The position numbers and the translations under genes are program-made. Source: Acidobacteriaceae bacterium (GTDB lineage: Bacteria; Acidobacteriota; Terriglobia; Terriglobales; Acidobacteriaceae). Taken from it: 51,245 nt of DNA. The stretch lies in NCBI GenBank assembly GCA_003132445.1, contig PKXU01000065.1:1-51245 (forward strand), read 5' to 3'. Within the stretch, counting starts at the first letter, position 1. Every line of letters begins with the position of its first letter. Shown here one piece after another: positions 16,843 to 25,526 of the stretch. The notes beneath the pieces are model-generated. The model searched no databases and was not told the DNA's origin. It was given only the letters and a program-made list of their open reading frames with translations.

Positions 16843-18726
16843 CTATTTCTTTACCCGGCGCTGGTGCGTGCTGGGGATGCGCATGTCTTCGCGATACTTG
16901 GCTACGGTGCGGCGCGTTACTTGAATGCCTTGAGACTGCAGGATGCGGGTGATCTGCTCGTCGGTCAACGGACGGCTGGGATCTTCTTCTTCGATGAGCT
17001 TCTTGACCCGGCGCTTGAGGATCAATAGCGACGTACCGCCGCCCTCGGGCCCCTGCACGCTCTCACTGAAGAAATATCGCAGCTCGAATACACCTTGCGG
17101 TGTGTGCGCGTATTTGTTGGCCACAGCACGGCTCACCGTGGAAGGATGTACGCCGATTTCTTCGGCCACTTCCTTGATCATCATGGGTTTGAGTTGATCG
17201 ATGCCTCGTTCGAGGAAATCCTGCTGGCGGGCGACGATGCAATAGCAGACTTTGGTGATAGTCTGCTTGCGCTGCTCGATGTTCTTGATGAGCTGGATGG
17301 CGCTCTTGTAGCGCTCTTTCACGTAATCGCGCGTGCTTTTTTCGTTGGTGCCGTCGCGCGTGGCCAGCTTCTTGTACGCCGGATTCAGGCGAAGCTGGGG
17401 CAGATCTTCGTCGTTCATGATGACCAGCCACTCGTCGCCATGCTTGACGAAAGCGACATCGGGCTCGATGAGTCGAGGCTGAACTTTGTTGTAGCGCAAG
17501 CCGGGGCGAGGATCGAGAGTGCGAATGTAATCCAGAGCGGCCTGCACCGCTTCAATAGGGCGGCTGATTGCTTTGGCAATTTCTTTGTGCTGTTTGTTCT
17601 GCACGCCGCGCAGATGCTGGTCGACTACCGCCGTCGCATCTTTCAGAATTTGCTCTGTTCCGTTGCCGTTTTTATGGAGCGCTAGTTGTGCCTGATGGTA
17701 GCGAAGCTGATGCAGCAGGCAGTCGCGCAGATCGCGGCAGGCCACGCCGGGAGGATCGAGTTGACGCACGACCTCCAGAGCTTCCTGGAGATCAGCGGGC
17801 GTAAATCCTGGCCTGTAGGCCGGCGCTGTTTGGGTCGCGGGCTGGCGGGCGGGAGCGACCGCAGCGGCAGAATCGGCCATGTGCGAGGCGAACGAGGCTT
17901 CCTGTCGTTGCTCGGCAGGTCGTTGCTCAGCAAGGCTTGGGTCAGCGAGACTTGGCTGAGTGACGGCGGGGCTGTCATTGCTTATGGCGCTCACGGCGCT
18001 TATGGGGCTTTCGCCGTATGCAGGCTCGGTAGCGTGTAGATCGATACCGCTACTGATTTCCGCTGAGTCGGAGATTTCGAGGGCGTCGGGTTCATCCACG
18101 CCCGAGTCTGCAACTTCGGCCAAGCCTAACGCCTGCGCCTCGCTGACAATACTTTTGGCGGCTGCGGCGTCGGCTTCGGGCGCCGCTGGCGGGGCGACAC
18201 CGAGCAGTTCGTCGTCGCTGGCAATGAGGTATCCGTCTTCGTTCAAATTGCCGATAATGAGGTCTGCCGCCTCCCGCACTTCGCGGCGGAGGCTGAGCGC
18301 ACCAAGCTGCCAAGCCAGGTGATCCGTGAGATTCGATGGTTTGGAGAGAAAATTTTCGAACGACGGGCGCTCGATGTCCTCCATCTCGCTGTGGGTGCGA
18401 TAGCCGGGATCGAGATAATCCTGGAAGAACGAACCGAAATCGATCTCTTCGAAGGGATCTTTATTTTCGACGGCACTGATGGGATTTTCTTCGTTGCTCG
18501 CGGCAGCGGCACGTTCGCGGTCTTCTTCTTTTTTGCCGACTTCGTCGAGCAGAGGAACCGACTCTTCCAGTTCCTCGAGAACCGGATTCTCGACCATCTC
18601 AGCATTGATCATGTCCTTCAGCTCAAGCTTGTTGAGCGCAAGGACGGAGACCATCTGCACCAGGCCGGGAGTGAGGATCTGGCGCTGGGAGAGCCTTACG
18701 CTGAGTTTGTGCTGTAAGAGAACCAT
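16843..18726 (-). CDS. rpoN: RNA polymerase sigma-54 factor
   Basis: Region I (QHKLSVRLSQRQILTPGLVQMV, residues 5-26) binds activators. The core-binding and helix-turn-helix parts follow, with LKPMMIKEVAEEIGVHPSTVSRAVANKY. The RpoN box RRTVAKYREDM near the C-terminus reads the -24 element. The protein is 627 residues against about 480 in E. coli. The excess is mostly an acidic, Ala/Ser/Pro-rich insert at ~185-310 with internal repeats (SAISAVSAISNDSP, PSLADPSLAEQRPAEQ), between the first core-binding segment and DLQEALEVVRQLDPPGVACRDLRDC. It sits after lptB in the conserved Lpt-rpoN order, behind an unusual octamer-repeat leader. Confidence 0.95.
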   Translation of the reverse strand: MVLLQHKLSVRLSQRQILTPGLVQMVSVLALNKLELKDMINAEMVENPVLEELEESVPLLDEVGKKEEDRERAAAASNEENPISAVENKDPFEEIDFGSFFQDYLDPGYRTHSEMEDIERPSFENFLSKPSNLTDHLAWQLGALSLRREVREAADLIIGNLNEDGYLIASDDELLGVAPPAAPEADAAAAKSIVSEAQALGLAEVADSGVDEPDALEISDSAEISSGIDLHATEPAYGESPISAVSAISNDSPAVTQPSLADPSLAEQRPAEQRQEASFASHMADSAAAVAPARQPATQTAPAYRPGFTPADLQEALEVVRQLDPPGVACRDLRDCLLHQLRYHQAQLALHKNGNGTEQILKDATAVVDQHLRGVQNKQHKEIAKAISRPIEAVQAALDYIRTLDPRPGLRYNKVQPRLIEPDVAFVKHGDEWLVIMNDEDLPQLRLNPAYKKLATRDGTNEKSTRDYVKERYKSAIQLIKNIEQRKQTITKVCYCIVARQQDFLERGIDQLKPMMIKEVAEEIGVHPSTVSRAVANKYAHTPQGVFELRYFFSESVQGPEGGGTSLLILKRRVKKLIEEEDPSRPLTDEQITRILQSQGIQVTRRTVAKYREDMRIPSTHQRRVKK

Positions 18727-18811
18727 GTTTCAATGTTTCAACGTCTCAATATTTCAATGATCCAAGGCTTTCGCATTCGTTGAAACCTTGAAACTCTGAA
18801 ACTTTGAGACT
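18727..18811 (-). repeat. Facing arrays of four octamers filling the lptB-rpoN gap
   Basis: Reading the + strand, four octamers of GTTTCAAT type (18727-18758) are followed by a 21-base spacer. Four octamers of the complementary TTGAAACT type (18780-18811) complete it. The arrangement 32+21+32 bases fits exactly between the rpoN start codon and the lptB stop codon. The RNA could fold as a long imperfect hairpin. No Shine-Dalgarno is visible for rpoN inside it. Confidence 0.85.
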
Positions 18812-19540
18812 TCATACAAGTGAAAAACTTTCTCCCAGGTACACGCGCCTTACTTCGGGATCGCTGGCCAGTTGGCCGGGCTGGCCGTGACGGAAGATCC
18901 TGCCGTCATCGATGATGTAGGCCCGGTCAGTCACGGTAAGCGTTTCGCGCACGTTGTGATCCGTAATCAGTACTCCGATGCCGCTGGCGCGCAGGCTGCT
19001 GATTATCTTCTGCAAATCCAGCACGGCGATGGGATCGATTCCAGAGAACGGTTCGTCCAGCAAAATGAATGTAGGGTTGATGCACAGGCAGCGCGCAATT
19101 TCCACGCGTCGACGTTCCCCACCCGACAGGGCGTATCCGCGGTTCTGTCGGATGTGCTCGAGTCCAAGCTCATCGATAAATTTTTCCATCTTCTCGCGGC
19201 GCTCGTGCCAGGACATGGGTTGAGCCTCCAGAACCGCGAGGACGTTCTCTTCTACCGTTAGTTTGCGAAAGACCGAAGCTTCTTGAGGGAGATAGCTAAT
19301 GCCATACTGACGAGCCCGCAGGTACATGGGAACGTCGGTAATATCCTGACCGTCGTACAATACGCGGCCAGTGTCGGGAGGGATAAGGCCAACGATGGCG
19401 TAAAAGGTGGTGGTCTTGCCGGCGCCGTTCGGGCCTAATAAGCCAACCACTTCTCCCTGGTCGACCCGCAGGCTGACGCCATTTACAACGCGCCGGCCAC
19501 GATACGACTTGCCAATTTCATCTGTGGCCAAGGTACGCAT
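18812..19540 (-). CDS. lptB: Lipopolysaccharide export ABC ATPase LptB
   Basis: A 242-residue soluble ATPase that drives LPS transport from the inner membrane with LptFG and LptC. Walker A is GPNGAGKTT, the signature is [14 protein letters not shown], and Walker B is [13 protein letters not shown]. The LptB-specific stretch [19 protein letters not shown] is conserved. It lies 21 bases after the LptC/LptA fusion gene and before rpoN, the order found across Gram-negative bacteria. LptFG is not in this window. Confidence 0.95.
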   Translation of the reverse strand: MRTLATDEIGKSYRGRRVVNGVSLRVDQGEVVGLLGPNGAGKTTTFYAIVGLIPPDTGRVLYDGQDITDVPMYLRARQYGISYLPQEASVFRKLTVEENVLAVLEAQPMSWHERREKMEKFIDELGLEHIRQNRGYALSGGERRRVEIARCLCINPTFILLDEPFSGIDPIAVLDLQKIISSLRASGIGVLITDHNVRETLTVTDRAYIIDDGRIFRHGQPGQLASDPEVRRVYLGESFSLV

Positions 19541-19561
19541 TTATCTTGCCATCTATTTGTC

Positions 19562-22081
19562 TTACCTAGCCACTCGGGTTTGAGTTACCACAGGAGAACT
19601 CGCCTTGCCTTCTACGAGCACCCTATCATCGCGTCTAAAGAAAGTCAATGAAACGCCGGTAATCTTGCCTTGTTCGGCATCAAAAATGCTAGGCGGTCCG
19701 CCGGTGAGTACAAACTTGTCGTCTGCGGCCGTGTAAACGAGCTTTTCACCCTCAGCTCTCCGGCCAGGCTGCTGGATGACAACACTGTCTTGCGCAACCA
19801 TGTAGTCGAGCTGCCCGGGGCCGCTAAACGCTTGATTGCTTGAGGTTTGGCTTCGAGGCAAGAGGTAGGCGTCGGCAGTTTTTGCAGAGGCAGTGAAGTC
19901 GGCGCCTTTGGCAACGACATCCCCCTCGTAGTGAACTTTGCGCTCGGAATCGGCATAGGTGAGCTTTGCCGCGATTATGGAAATGGGCATCGATCCGGAG
20001 AGCGAAGGGCCCTTTCGCCCTCCCTTTTCGCTCTTTTTTTCGCCTTTTTTTTTGATCCTATTTTCGCCCACTGTTCCGACCCTTTTTTCGCTATTTTTTT
20101 CGTCCTGCGAAGTCTTTTCTGGCGGCGGAGCTTTTTCTGTTTGCACCAGTATCGTTCGCACGGGCTGGGTTGGGGTTCCCTGGGCGGTGACAAAGCGGCG
20201 GTCTCGGTCAAACTGGATGGTTGGCGCCTCGATGATGTTGGCGTCCTGCCAGAGGCGAGCGTTTCCGGTGTAGAGAGCAATGCCGGGACTATTCTTGGCG
20301 GTCATGCTTTGGGAGGTCACATGAATCGGCGAGGAGGACGCCAACAGCGCGCCGTCCGGTTGTTCCTTGAGCTCGCTATAAGTGGTTTTGACGTCGCCCT
20401 GGGCGAGAGCATCCCCTGTTGCGCGATTGATGCGGATGGTATTGGCCGTGGTCGCCATGCCTCCGTTCGCCACCCGCGGATTGCCGGTAAGAACCAGCAT
20501 TTGATCAGAGGGCGTATAGTGCGCGGAATTGGCCCAGGCTTGCAGGCGCTTATCCGCCGGTTGCTCGTCTGTATAGGCGACGTTGCCCTGTTGCGTGATA
20601 GAGTCGATGCCACCTTGCGGAAGGAAACTGGCATCCACCGATTGGCTGGTGCTGATGCGAGCCGGCTCGCCGGGGGCGGAGTTGACGATGCGTGCGTCCG
20701 GAGCGCCGTGAAGACTGGTCAAACAGTTTCGGCCATCCGAAAAGGCGAATTGCGCTGCGAACTTGCCCGCGGTCACGACGGTTCGCTGGGGCGCGTGACT
20801 CTGCGCCGAGTGCAAGCCAGATTCCGACGTTTGCGTGATCGTAATTCGCGCAGCGCCGGAGGTTACGGCATGCTGGAGAATGTGACCTTGCGTGACCTTG
20901 AAGTCGATGATGGGCGCCGTCAGCTCGAAATCCGGCGAACCGCTTGACAGGCCTTTTTGTGCCGGCTGGTTTTCGGCGGCTTTCTGCGTCAGGCGCACAC
21001 CATCCATCGCGTGAACTTTTTGCAACTGATTCTGGCCGTCGAAATCCAGGATCACGCGGCCGGCGTCGCCCTGCATGGGCTGAGGCCCGTCTTGTTCGAT
21101 ATGAACATTACCAGTCATGGTCGCGCTGCGGAGCAGGTTCTTCCTTCCTTCGAGAAAGAAATCAGCCTGATCTGCGCGAGTGCGAATTAGAGTTGGCTGC
21201 GGCTGATGCGCGGCATCGGCGGAACCTGGATTCTTGCCCGAGCGTAGGCCGGATCGTTTTTTGCCTTCCTCACGGGTTTCGCTGATCACATTTCCCGTGG
21301 CCAGAACTCGCTCCACCTGATTTTCCCGGCCAAGATAAAAGACGGCCTGATCCGACTGCATAGTTCCATCTTCTCGGTGAAGATGGGCATGCTCAAGCGT
21401 AATCTCCCTGGGATCGTTGGTGATGACGCCATGCTCCGCTTCGATGACGGCTGCATTCCGTCCACTGAGCACCACATGAATTTGGGAGGAGAGCGTCAGA
21501 GTGTTGTTCTTGCCTGCATATTGCACACCCATCGCCCAGCCGGTAGCTTCCGGCGTTTGAAATTCAACTCGGGCAGTGGTCATGGCATTTCCGCTATCTT
21601 TGTTGAAAACCAGATCGCGAGTTTTTAAATGAATTGGATTCTTGAGTTCCTTGGGCGTGGTCTGATCTGGACTGGTTAGGCCCGACGGATTGGCGACGAG
21701 ATCGATCTGGACTTCGCCTTTGGCAGTGACGTCGCCAGTCTTCTGATTAAACGCAAAATCGTCGCCGTAAATTCGATCGAAACGAGAGGAATCGCGGCCG
21801 TAGAGCACAATGCTGACGTTGTGCAATTCGGCGTTGCCGTTGAGTTTGAATTCTTTTACGTTGCTGGCCTGAACGGTAAAGAGCGTGCGCTTGCCATCAG
21901 ACTTGGAAAACTGGAAGCCGCTGGCAGTCTGCTTGATGTCATATCCGATCTTGCCGGGAATCTGCTTCAACACGTTAGTCGCCCGCGAACGCGCGTAGAA
22001 ATACATTCCGGCCACGACCAGCGTGAGCAGTATGGCGGTGGCAGCCAGCAGGCGGCGCAGACGGTAGACTTTGAGCGGCAT
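19562..22081 (-). CDS. LPS transport fusion protein: LptC domain plus LptA/OstA-like domains
   Basis: An 839-residue protein. One membrane anchor (residues ~10-29, LLAATAILLTLVVAGMYFYA) leaves the rest in the periplasm. An LptC-like beta-jellyroll (QASNVKEFKLNGNAELHNV) comes first. OstA/LptA-like repeats follow, with phrases such as DQAVFYLGRENQVERVLATGNV, MTGNVHIEQDGPQPMQGDAG and KVHYEGDVVAKGADFTASAKTADAYL. Such domains form the periplasmic bridge for LPS. A Lys/Glu-rich linker near residues 660-705 is encoded by A-rich slippery DNA (20030-20100). Separate LptC and LptA are ~190 residues each, so this is a large fusion or expansion. It precedes lptB by 21 bases. Confidence 0.87.
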   Translation of the reverse strand: MPLKVYRLRRLLAATAILLTLVVAGMYFYARSRATNVLKQIPGKIGYDIKQTASGFQFSKSDGKRTLFTVQASNVKEFKLNGNAELHNVSIVLYGRDSSRFDRIYGDDFAFNQKTGDVTAKGEVQIDLVANPSGLTSPDQTTPKELKNPIHLKTRDLVFNKDSGNAMTTARVEFQTPEATGWAMGVQYAGKNNTLTLSSQIHVVLSGRNAAVIEAEHGVITNDPREITLEHAHLHREDGTMQSDQAVFYLGRENQVERVLATGNVISETREEGKKRSGLRSGKNPGSADAAHQPQPTLIRTRADQADFFLEGRKNLLRSATMTGNVHIEQDGPQPMQGDAGRVILDFDGQNQLQKVHAMDGVRLTQKAAENQPAQKGLSSGSPDFELTAPIIDFKVTQGHILQHAVTSGAARITITQTSESGLHSAQSHAPQRTVVTAGKFAAQFAFSDGRNCLTSLHGAPDARIVNSAPGEPARISTSQSVDASFLPQGGIDSITQQGNVAYTDEQPADKRLQAWANSAHYTPSDQMLVLTGNPRVANGGMATTANTIRINRATGDALAQGDVKTTYSELKEQPDGALLASSSPIHVTSQSMTAKNSPGIALYTGNARLWQDANIIEAPTIQFDRDRRFVTAQGTPTQPVRTILVQTEKAPPPEKTSQDEKNSEKRVGTVGENRIKKKGEKKSEKGGRKGPSLSGSMPISIIAAKLTYADSERKVHYEGDVVAKGADFTASAKTADAYLLPRSQTSSNQAFSGPGQLDYMVAQDSVVIQQPGRRAEGEKLVYTAADDKFVLTGGPPSIFDAEQGKITGVSLTFFRRDDRVLVEGKASSPVVTQTRVAR

Positions 22082-22248
22082 CTGGGTTCAGTGTAATGCA
22101 AGGAGCGCCGCGTCATTGTGGTTAGCGGCCGTGGGCGTAACCCGAGGCGCAACGACGTCAGGGACATGGCGCGCAGGCGGAGATCCCGGCCTCAGGATCA
22201 ACTGGCGCGTCACTTCATCTACACTTGGATCGCCACACTTTGACAAGC

Positions 22249-23034
22249 ATGACCGATACACCAGCCCTGCTCGACTTCCGGAACCTCCGCGTAATGCGGG
22301 GGCAGAAGATCGCGCTGGACGACTTCAGCCTGCGCATTGGCGCCGACGAGCACGTCGCCATTCTCGGGCCCAACGGCTGCGGCAAGTCGACCTTGATCAA
22401 GACCATTACCCGCGAGTGCTACCCCATTGCGCGGCCGGATTCGTCAATGTCGATTTTTGGCGAAGAGAGCTGGGACGTATTCGCGCTGCGAGCCCGACTA
22501 GGCATCGTTTCCAATGATCTGATGCTCTCGTGCACGGGGGATGCTTCCGGCCGGGATGTGGTGTTGTCGGGATTCTTCAGTAGCATCGGGATTTTTTCCA
22601 ATCACAATGTGGATGCGAGGCAATACGAGTTGGCGAACGCCGCGCTGGCCGAGTTGAAGATTGAGCACCTGGCGGAGCGTGCGGTGTCTGAAATGTCATC
22701 GGGAGAGGCACGGCGCGTGCTCATCGCTCGAGCCTTGGTGCACAAACCGGGTGCATTGCTGTTCGATGAGCCGTGCAACTCGCTCGACCTGGCGGCGCAG
22801 CAGAGCTTACGGCAGACGATGCGGGCGCTCGCGAATTCGGGAACGGCCATTATTCTTGTGACGCATGAACTGGCCGACATTGTCCCGGAGATTCAGCGCG
22901 TGGTTCTGATGAGCGGCGGAAGAGTAGTAGCCGACGGCCCCAAGGATGAGGTCCTGCAGGTCGAGCGACTGGCAGCGCTATTCGGCGTAAGCGTGGAGAT
23001 GGCGCGACGCGACGGGCACTATTTTTTTTGGTAA
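22249..23034 (+). CDS. Orphan ABC transporter ATPase (ModF/YlmA-like)
   Basis: A 261-residue ATPase with Walker A GPNGCGKST, the signature SSGEARRVLIARAL in place of LSGGQ, and Walker B ALLFDEPCNSLDL. The H-loop HELADIVPEIQRVVLM resembles the stand-alone ATPases near molybdate or metal transporters (ModF, YlmA). ATG 22249 (MTDTPALLDF) is preferred over the TTG at 22225. No permease or binding protein lies nearby, so the substrate is unknown; a role in translation or DNA metabolism rather than transport is possible. It is divergent from the Lpt fusion gene across 167 bases. Confidence 0.82.
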   Translation: MTDTPALLDFRNLRVMRGQKIALDDFSLRIGADEHVAILGPNGCGKSTLIKTITRECYPIARPDSSMSIFGEESWDVFALRARLGIVSNDLMLSCTGDASGRDVVLSGFFSSIGIFSNHNVDARQYELANAALAELKIEHLAERAVSEMSSGEARRVLIARALVHKPGALLFDEPCNSLDLAAQQSLRQTMRALANSGTAIILVTHELADIVPEIQRVVLMSGGRVVADGPKDEVLQVERLAALFGVSVEMARRDGHYFFW

Positions 23035-23135
23035 GGCAGCGACACAGTACGGATTGCAGCGCTTGCTCGCTGTTTCAGCGTTCTTCGCCTTTCGACGCCC
23101 TTGGCCAATCCTTCAAATTCAGGATAACTTCAGGC

Positions 23136-23273
23136 TTAATTGCGTGGTTTGTCCTTGGCGGCGTCGGGCAGAGGGACCAGCGTCTTTTTGAGTCGGCTAT
23201 TAATCTTGCTCAGTTCCCAGAAAATTAAAACGAGCAGAATCGCGATCACGAACAGCAGGAATAGAACATTCAT
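23136..23273 (-). CDS. Small single-pass membrane protein (45 residues)
   Basis: A short frame translated by hand: ATG at 23273-23271, stop TAA at 23138-23136. Residues 1-19 (MNVLFLLFVIAILLVLIFW) form one membrane helix, followed by ELSKINSRLKK and a short polar tail ending PDAAKDKPRN. AAGGGC lies eight bases upstream as a possible ribosome-binding site. It lies in the gap between the ABC ATPase and recJ, downstream of recJ on the same strand after a 161-base gap. I do not recognise a family. Codon usage looks ordinary, and a hydrophobic start followed by a basic stretch is typical of real small membrane proteins. Confidence 0.55.
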   Translation of the reverse strand: MNVLFLLFVIAILLVLIFWELSKINSRLKKTLVPLPDAAKDKPRN

Positions 23274-23434
23274 TTTTTAGCCCTTAGGCTTTCGAGAAAT
23301 TACTTAAGCTCGGGCATTCTACTACTCGCATGCCAGCGCGAGGAAAATTGCTTCAGAATCTTCAAAATTCAGGGAGCTACGCCACTTCCGGGCCATTGAC
23401 TGCCTTGCCTAAACTCGGTTACAGCGGGCCGCCC

Positions 23435-25393
23435 CTATTCCCTGCCCGCAGACGGACTCCTGAGGTCGCGTAAGGAAAGTTCCAGGCCGCCATAGTCGGG
23501 ATGATCGTTGTTCCCGATGGTGAAGGCAATGTCGATCGTGTCACCTGCGAGGAGCGGATTCTGCAACAGGCGCTCGGCCATGTGCCAGCCCAGGACGTCG
23601 AACGTGATTTTAGATCGCAGCTCTGGACTGCCAGTTCTCGGTTCTCCGTTCTCCGTTCTCAGCGGAACGCTGCGCCCGTAGCCTTCGGCTACGGCTGCGG
23701 CTTTTTCAGTGCGCCGGACGGTCGACCCATCGGGATGGCAGCGCGGCGTGGCCAGGACGGCTGCTGCGGCGAGTTCCTCGGGTTCAACCGGCGCTGGATC
23801 GCTTCGCATTGCGCCGGCTCTAAGTTTCAGCTTGACGTGTTTATCTTTCAGAATGCGCGGAGGCGCGGTTAGCTGAACTCCGCGAGCGGCGAATACTGGC
23901 TCGGGATTTCCCATGCCGTACGGTTCCAGCAATTGGAGAGCTCGAAATAATTTCGGCGTCACATCGGCCAGATCCAGTTCTGTATCGAGATCGAGGATGG
24001 GCTCGAAGTCCGCCAATGACAGGCGGGCGCGGGCAAACGCATCCAGCTTCGTCCGCAGCTCGGCGACGTTGGCGGAGGGCATGGCGAAGCCACAGGCGTG
24101 CGAGTGGCCGCCGTAGCGGGAAAAAAGAGTACTGCACGATTCGATTGCCTCCAGCAAATGAAAGGCGGGAAGGGATCGGCCGGAACCGAAGGCTTCCACG
24201 CCGTCGCGCGAGATCACCACGGTCGGGCGGTTGTAGCGCTCGACAATGCGCGTCGCGGTAATGCCGATCACCCCGCGGTGCCAGCCTTCTCCGTCGATGA
24301 CGATGCAGTAGGCGTCGGACAAGGCCGGGTCGGCCGTAAAACGTTCTTCGACGGCGCGCAGGATTCGACGCTCTTCTTCCTGACGGTCGGTGTTGAGATG
24401 ATCGAGTTTGGCGGCGAGTTCGCGGGCGCGTACAGGATCTTTCACGCTGAATAGTTCAACCACGTCGCGCGCGATGTCCATGCGGCCAGCCGCGTTGATG
24501 CGCGGCGCGATGCGGAAACCAACCTCGCCGGAGGTTGGCGGGCGCTTGGCGGAAATCTGCGCGACTTCCAGCAACGCCTTCAGGCCAGGATTCACCGCAC
24601 GGCGCAATGCGTCCAGACCTAGCGACGCGAAGACACGATTCTCGCCGGTGAGCGGGACGGCATCGGCGATGGTGGCAATCGCCACAATCTTCATAAACGA
24701 GAGGAGCAGCTTGTTCTGGACGCTCGCATCCAGCCGTCGTTGCATCAGCCCCTGCGCGAGCTTAAACGCAACCCCCGCGCCGCACAGATCTTTACACGGA
24801 TAGTCGCATCCCTGCTGGTTGGGATTGATAACAGCCAGCGCGTGAGGCACGCCATTGGGACCGGGCAGGTGATGGTCGGTGACGATCAGGTCGACTCCCA
24901 GCCGTTGCGCCGTTTCCGCAGGTGCGAAAGCGCGGATGCCCATGTCGACGCTAACGATCAGGCGAATGCCGGCCGCGGCAGCGCGCTCGATTACGTCGTC
25001 GCGCATGTCGTAGCCTTCGCGAATGCGGTGGGGCACGTGGAAGTCGGCGGAGCCGCCGCAAAGTTCGATGGCCGTTTTGAGAATGATCACGGCCATGGTC
25101 CCGTCGACGTCATAGTCGCCGTAAATGAGAATGGATTCCTTACGCTCGATGGCGGCTTCGATGCGATCGATGGCGGCGCGCAGGCCCATCATGCGCTCGG
25201 GAGCATGCAGATGACAGATCGAGGGCGATAGAAAGCTGCTGGCGGCCTCGGGATCGTTGATGCCACGACGGATGAGCAGCGGCGCGAGGACATGGGCTGC
25301 GTTGGAGACGCCGCGAAGCGTTGAATCCGCGCGCAGGGCAGCGATCAGGGATGAGACGGCCTCCTGGTCGGTCGTTTTTTGAATCCACTGCAT
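23435..25393 (-). CDS. recJ: Single-stranded-DNA-specific exonuclease RecJ
   Basis: A DHH-superfamily 5'-3' exonuclease for recombination and mismatch repair. Motif I YGDYDVDG is at residues 91-98, Asp150 in SVDMG is motif II, and motif III DHH is at 173-175. The DHHA1 domain follows with GSGRSLPAFHLLEAIESC and SRYGGHSHACGFAM. The OB domain begins around LDLDTELDLADVTPKLF. An insert at ~550-592 of the OB part (AAAVLATPRCHPDGSTVRRT to PRTGSPELR) is encoded by repeat-like DNA: a hairpin CGTAGCC-TTC-GGCTACG and a heptamer array. The rest of the family reads straight through to KITFDVLGWHMAERL. Confidence 0.95.
   Translation of the reverse strand: MQWIQKTTDQEAVSSLIAALRADSTLRGVSNAAHVLAPLLIRRGINDPEAASSFLSPSICHLHAPERMMGLRAAIDRIEAAIERKESILIYGDYDVDGTMAVIILKTAIELCGGSADFHVPHRIREGYDMRDDVIERAAAAGIRLIVSVDMGIRAFAPAETAQRLGVDLIVTDHHLPGPNGVPHALAVINPNQQGCDYPCKDLCGAGVAFKLAQGLMQRRLDASVQNKLLLSFMKIVAIATIADAVPLTGENRVFASLGLDALRRAVNPGLKALLEVAQISAKRPPTSGEVGFRIAPRINAAGRMDIARDVVELFSVKDPVRARELAAKLDHLNTDRQEEERRILRAVEERFTADPALSDAYCIVIDGEGWHRGVIGITATRIVERYNRPTVVISRDGVEAFGSGRSLPAFHLLEAIESCSTLFSRYGGHSHACGFAMPSANVAELRTKLDAFARARLSLADFEPILDLDTELDLADVTPKLFRALQLLEPYGMGNPEPVFAARGVQLTAPPRILKDKHVKLKLRAGAMRSDPAPVEPEELAAAAVLATPRCHPDGSTVRRTEKAAAVAEGYGRSVPLRTENGEPRTGSPELRSKITFDVLGWHMAERLLQNPLLAGDTIDIAFTIGNNDHPDYGGLELSLRDLRSPSAGRE
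23635..23694. repeat. Heptamer array and hairpin inside recJ
   Basis: Four 7-bp units (TTCTCGG, TTCTCCG, TTCTCCG, TTCTCAG; 23635-23662) are followed by the perfect hairpin CGTAGCC-TTC-GGCTACG (23678-23694). Both are in frame within recJ, in the non-conserved OB-domain insert. Confidence 0.72.
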
Positions 25394-25464
25394 TAATTGA
25401 GTGTCATCGTGAGCGCGCTTTTTTGCGCGAAGGATCTATGTAATCCGCCTGGAAAAATTAAATA

Positions 25465-25490
25465 GGTCCTTCGCTTCGCACAGGGTGACA
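25465..25490. repeat. CTTCGCTTCGCACAGGGTGACA dispersed repeat
   Basis: GGTCCTTCGCTTCGCACAGG then GTGACA, in the gap between recJ and the 158-residue gene. It is related to the repeats at 7327 and 8311. A nearby CGCGC-TTTTTT-GCGCG hairpin lies just upstream, around 25415-25430. Confidence 0.55.
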
Positions 25491-25526
25491 GAGGAGAGTT
25501 TACTACTTGCGGAGAGCGGAGACTGG

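Noticed and set aside
18727..18811. CRISPR array
   Set aside because: Units are 8 bases without spacers; they are simple facing tandem repeats.
19847..20947. Long + strand frame of 366 codons inside the LptC/LptA gene
   Set aside because: Antisense to a clear coding gene; Arg/Gly-rich, no domain, explained by high-GC shadowing.
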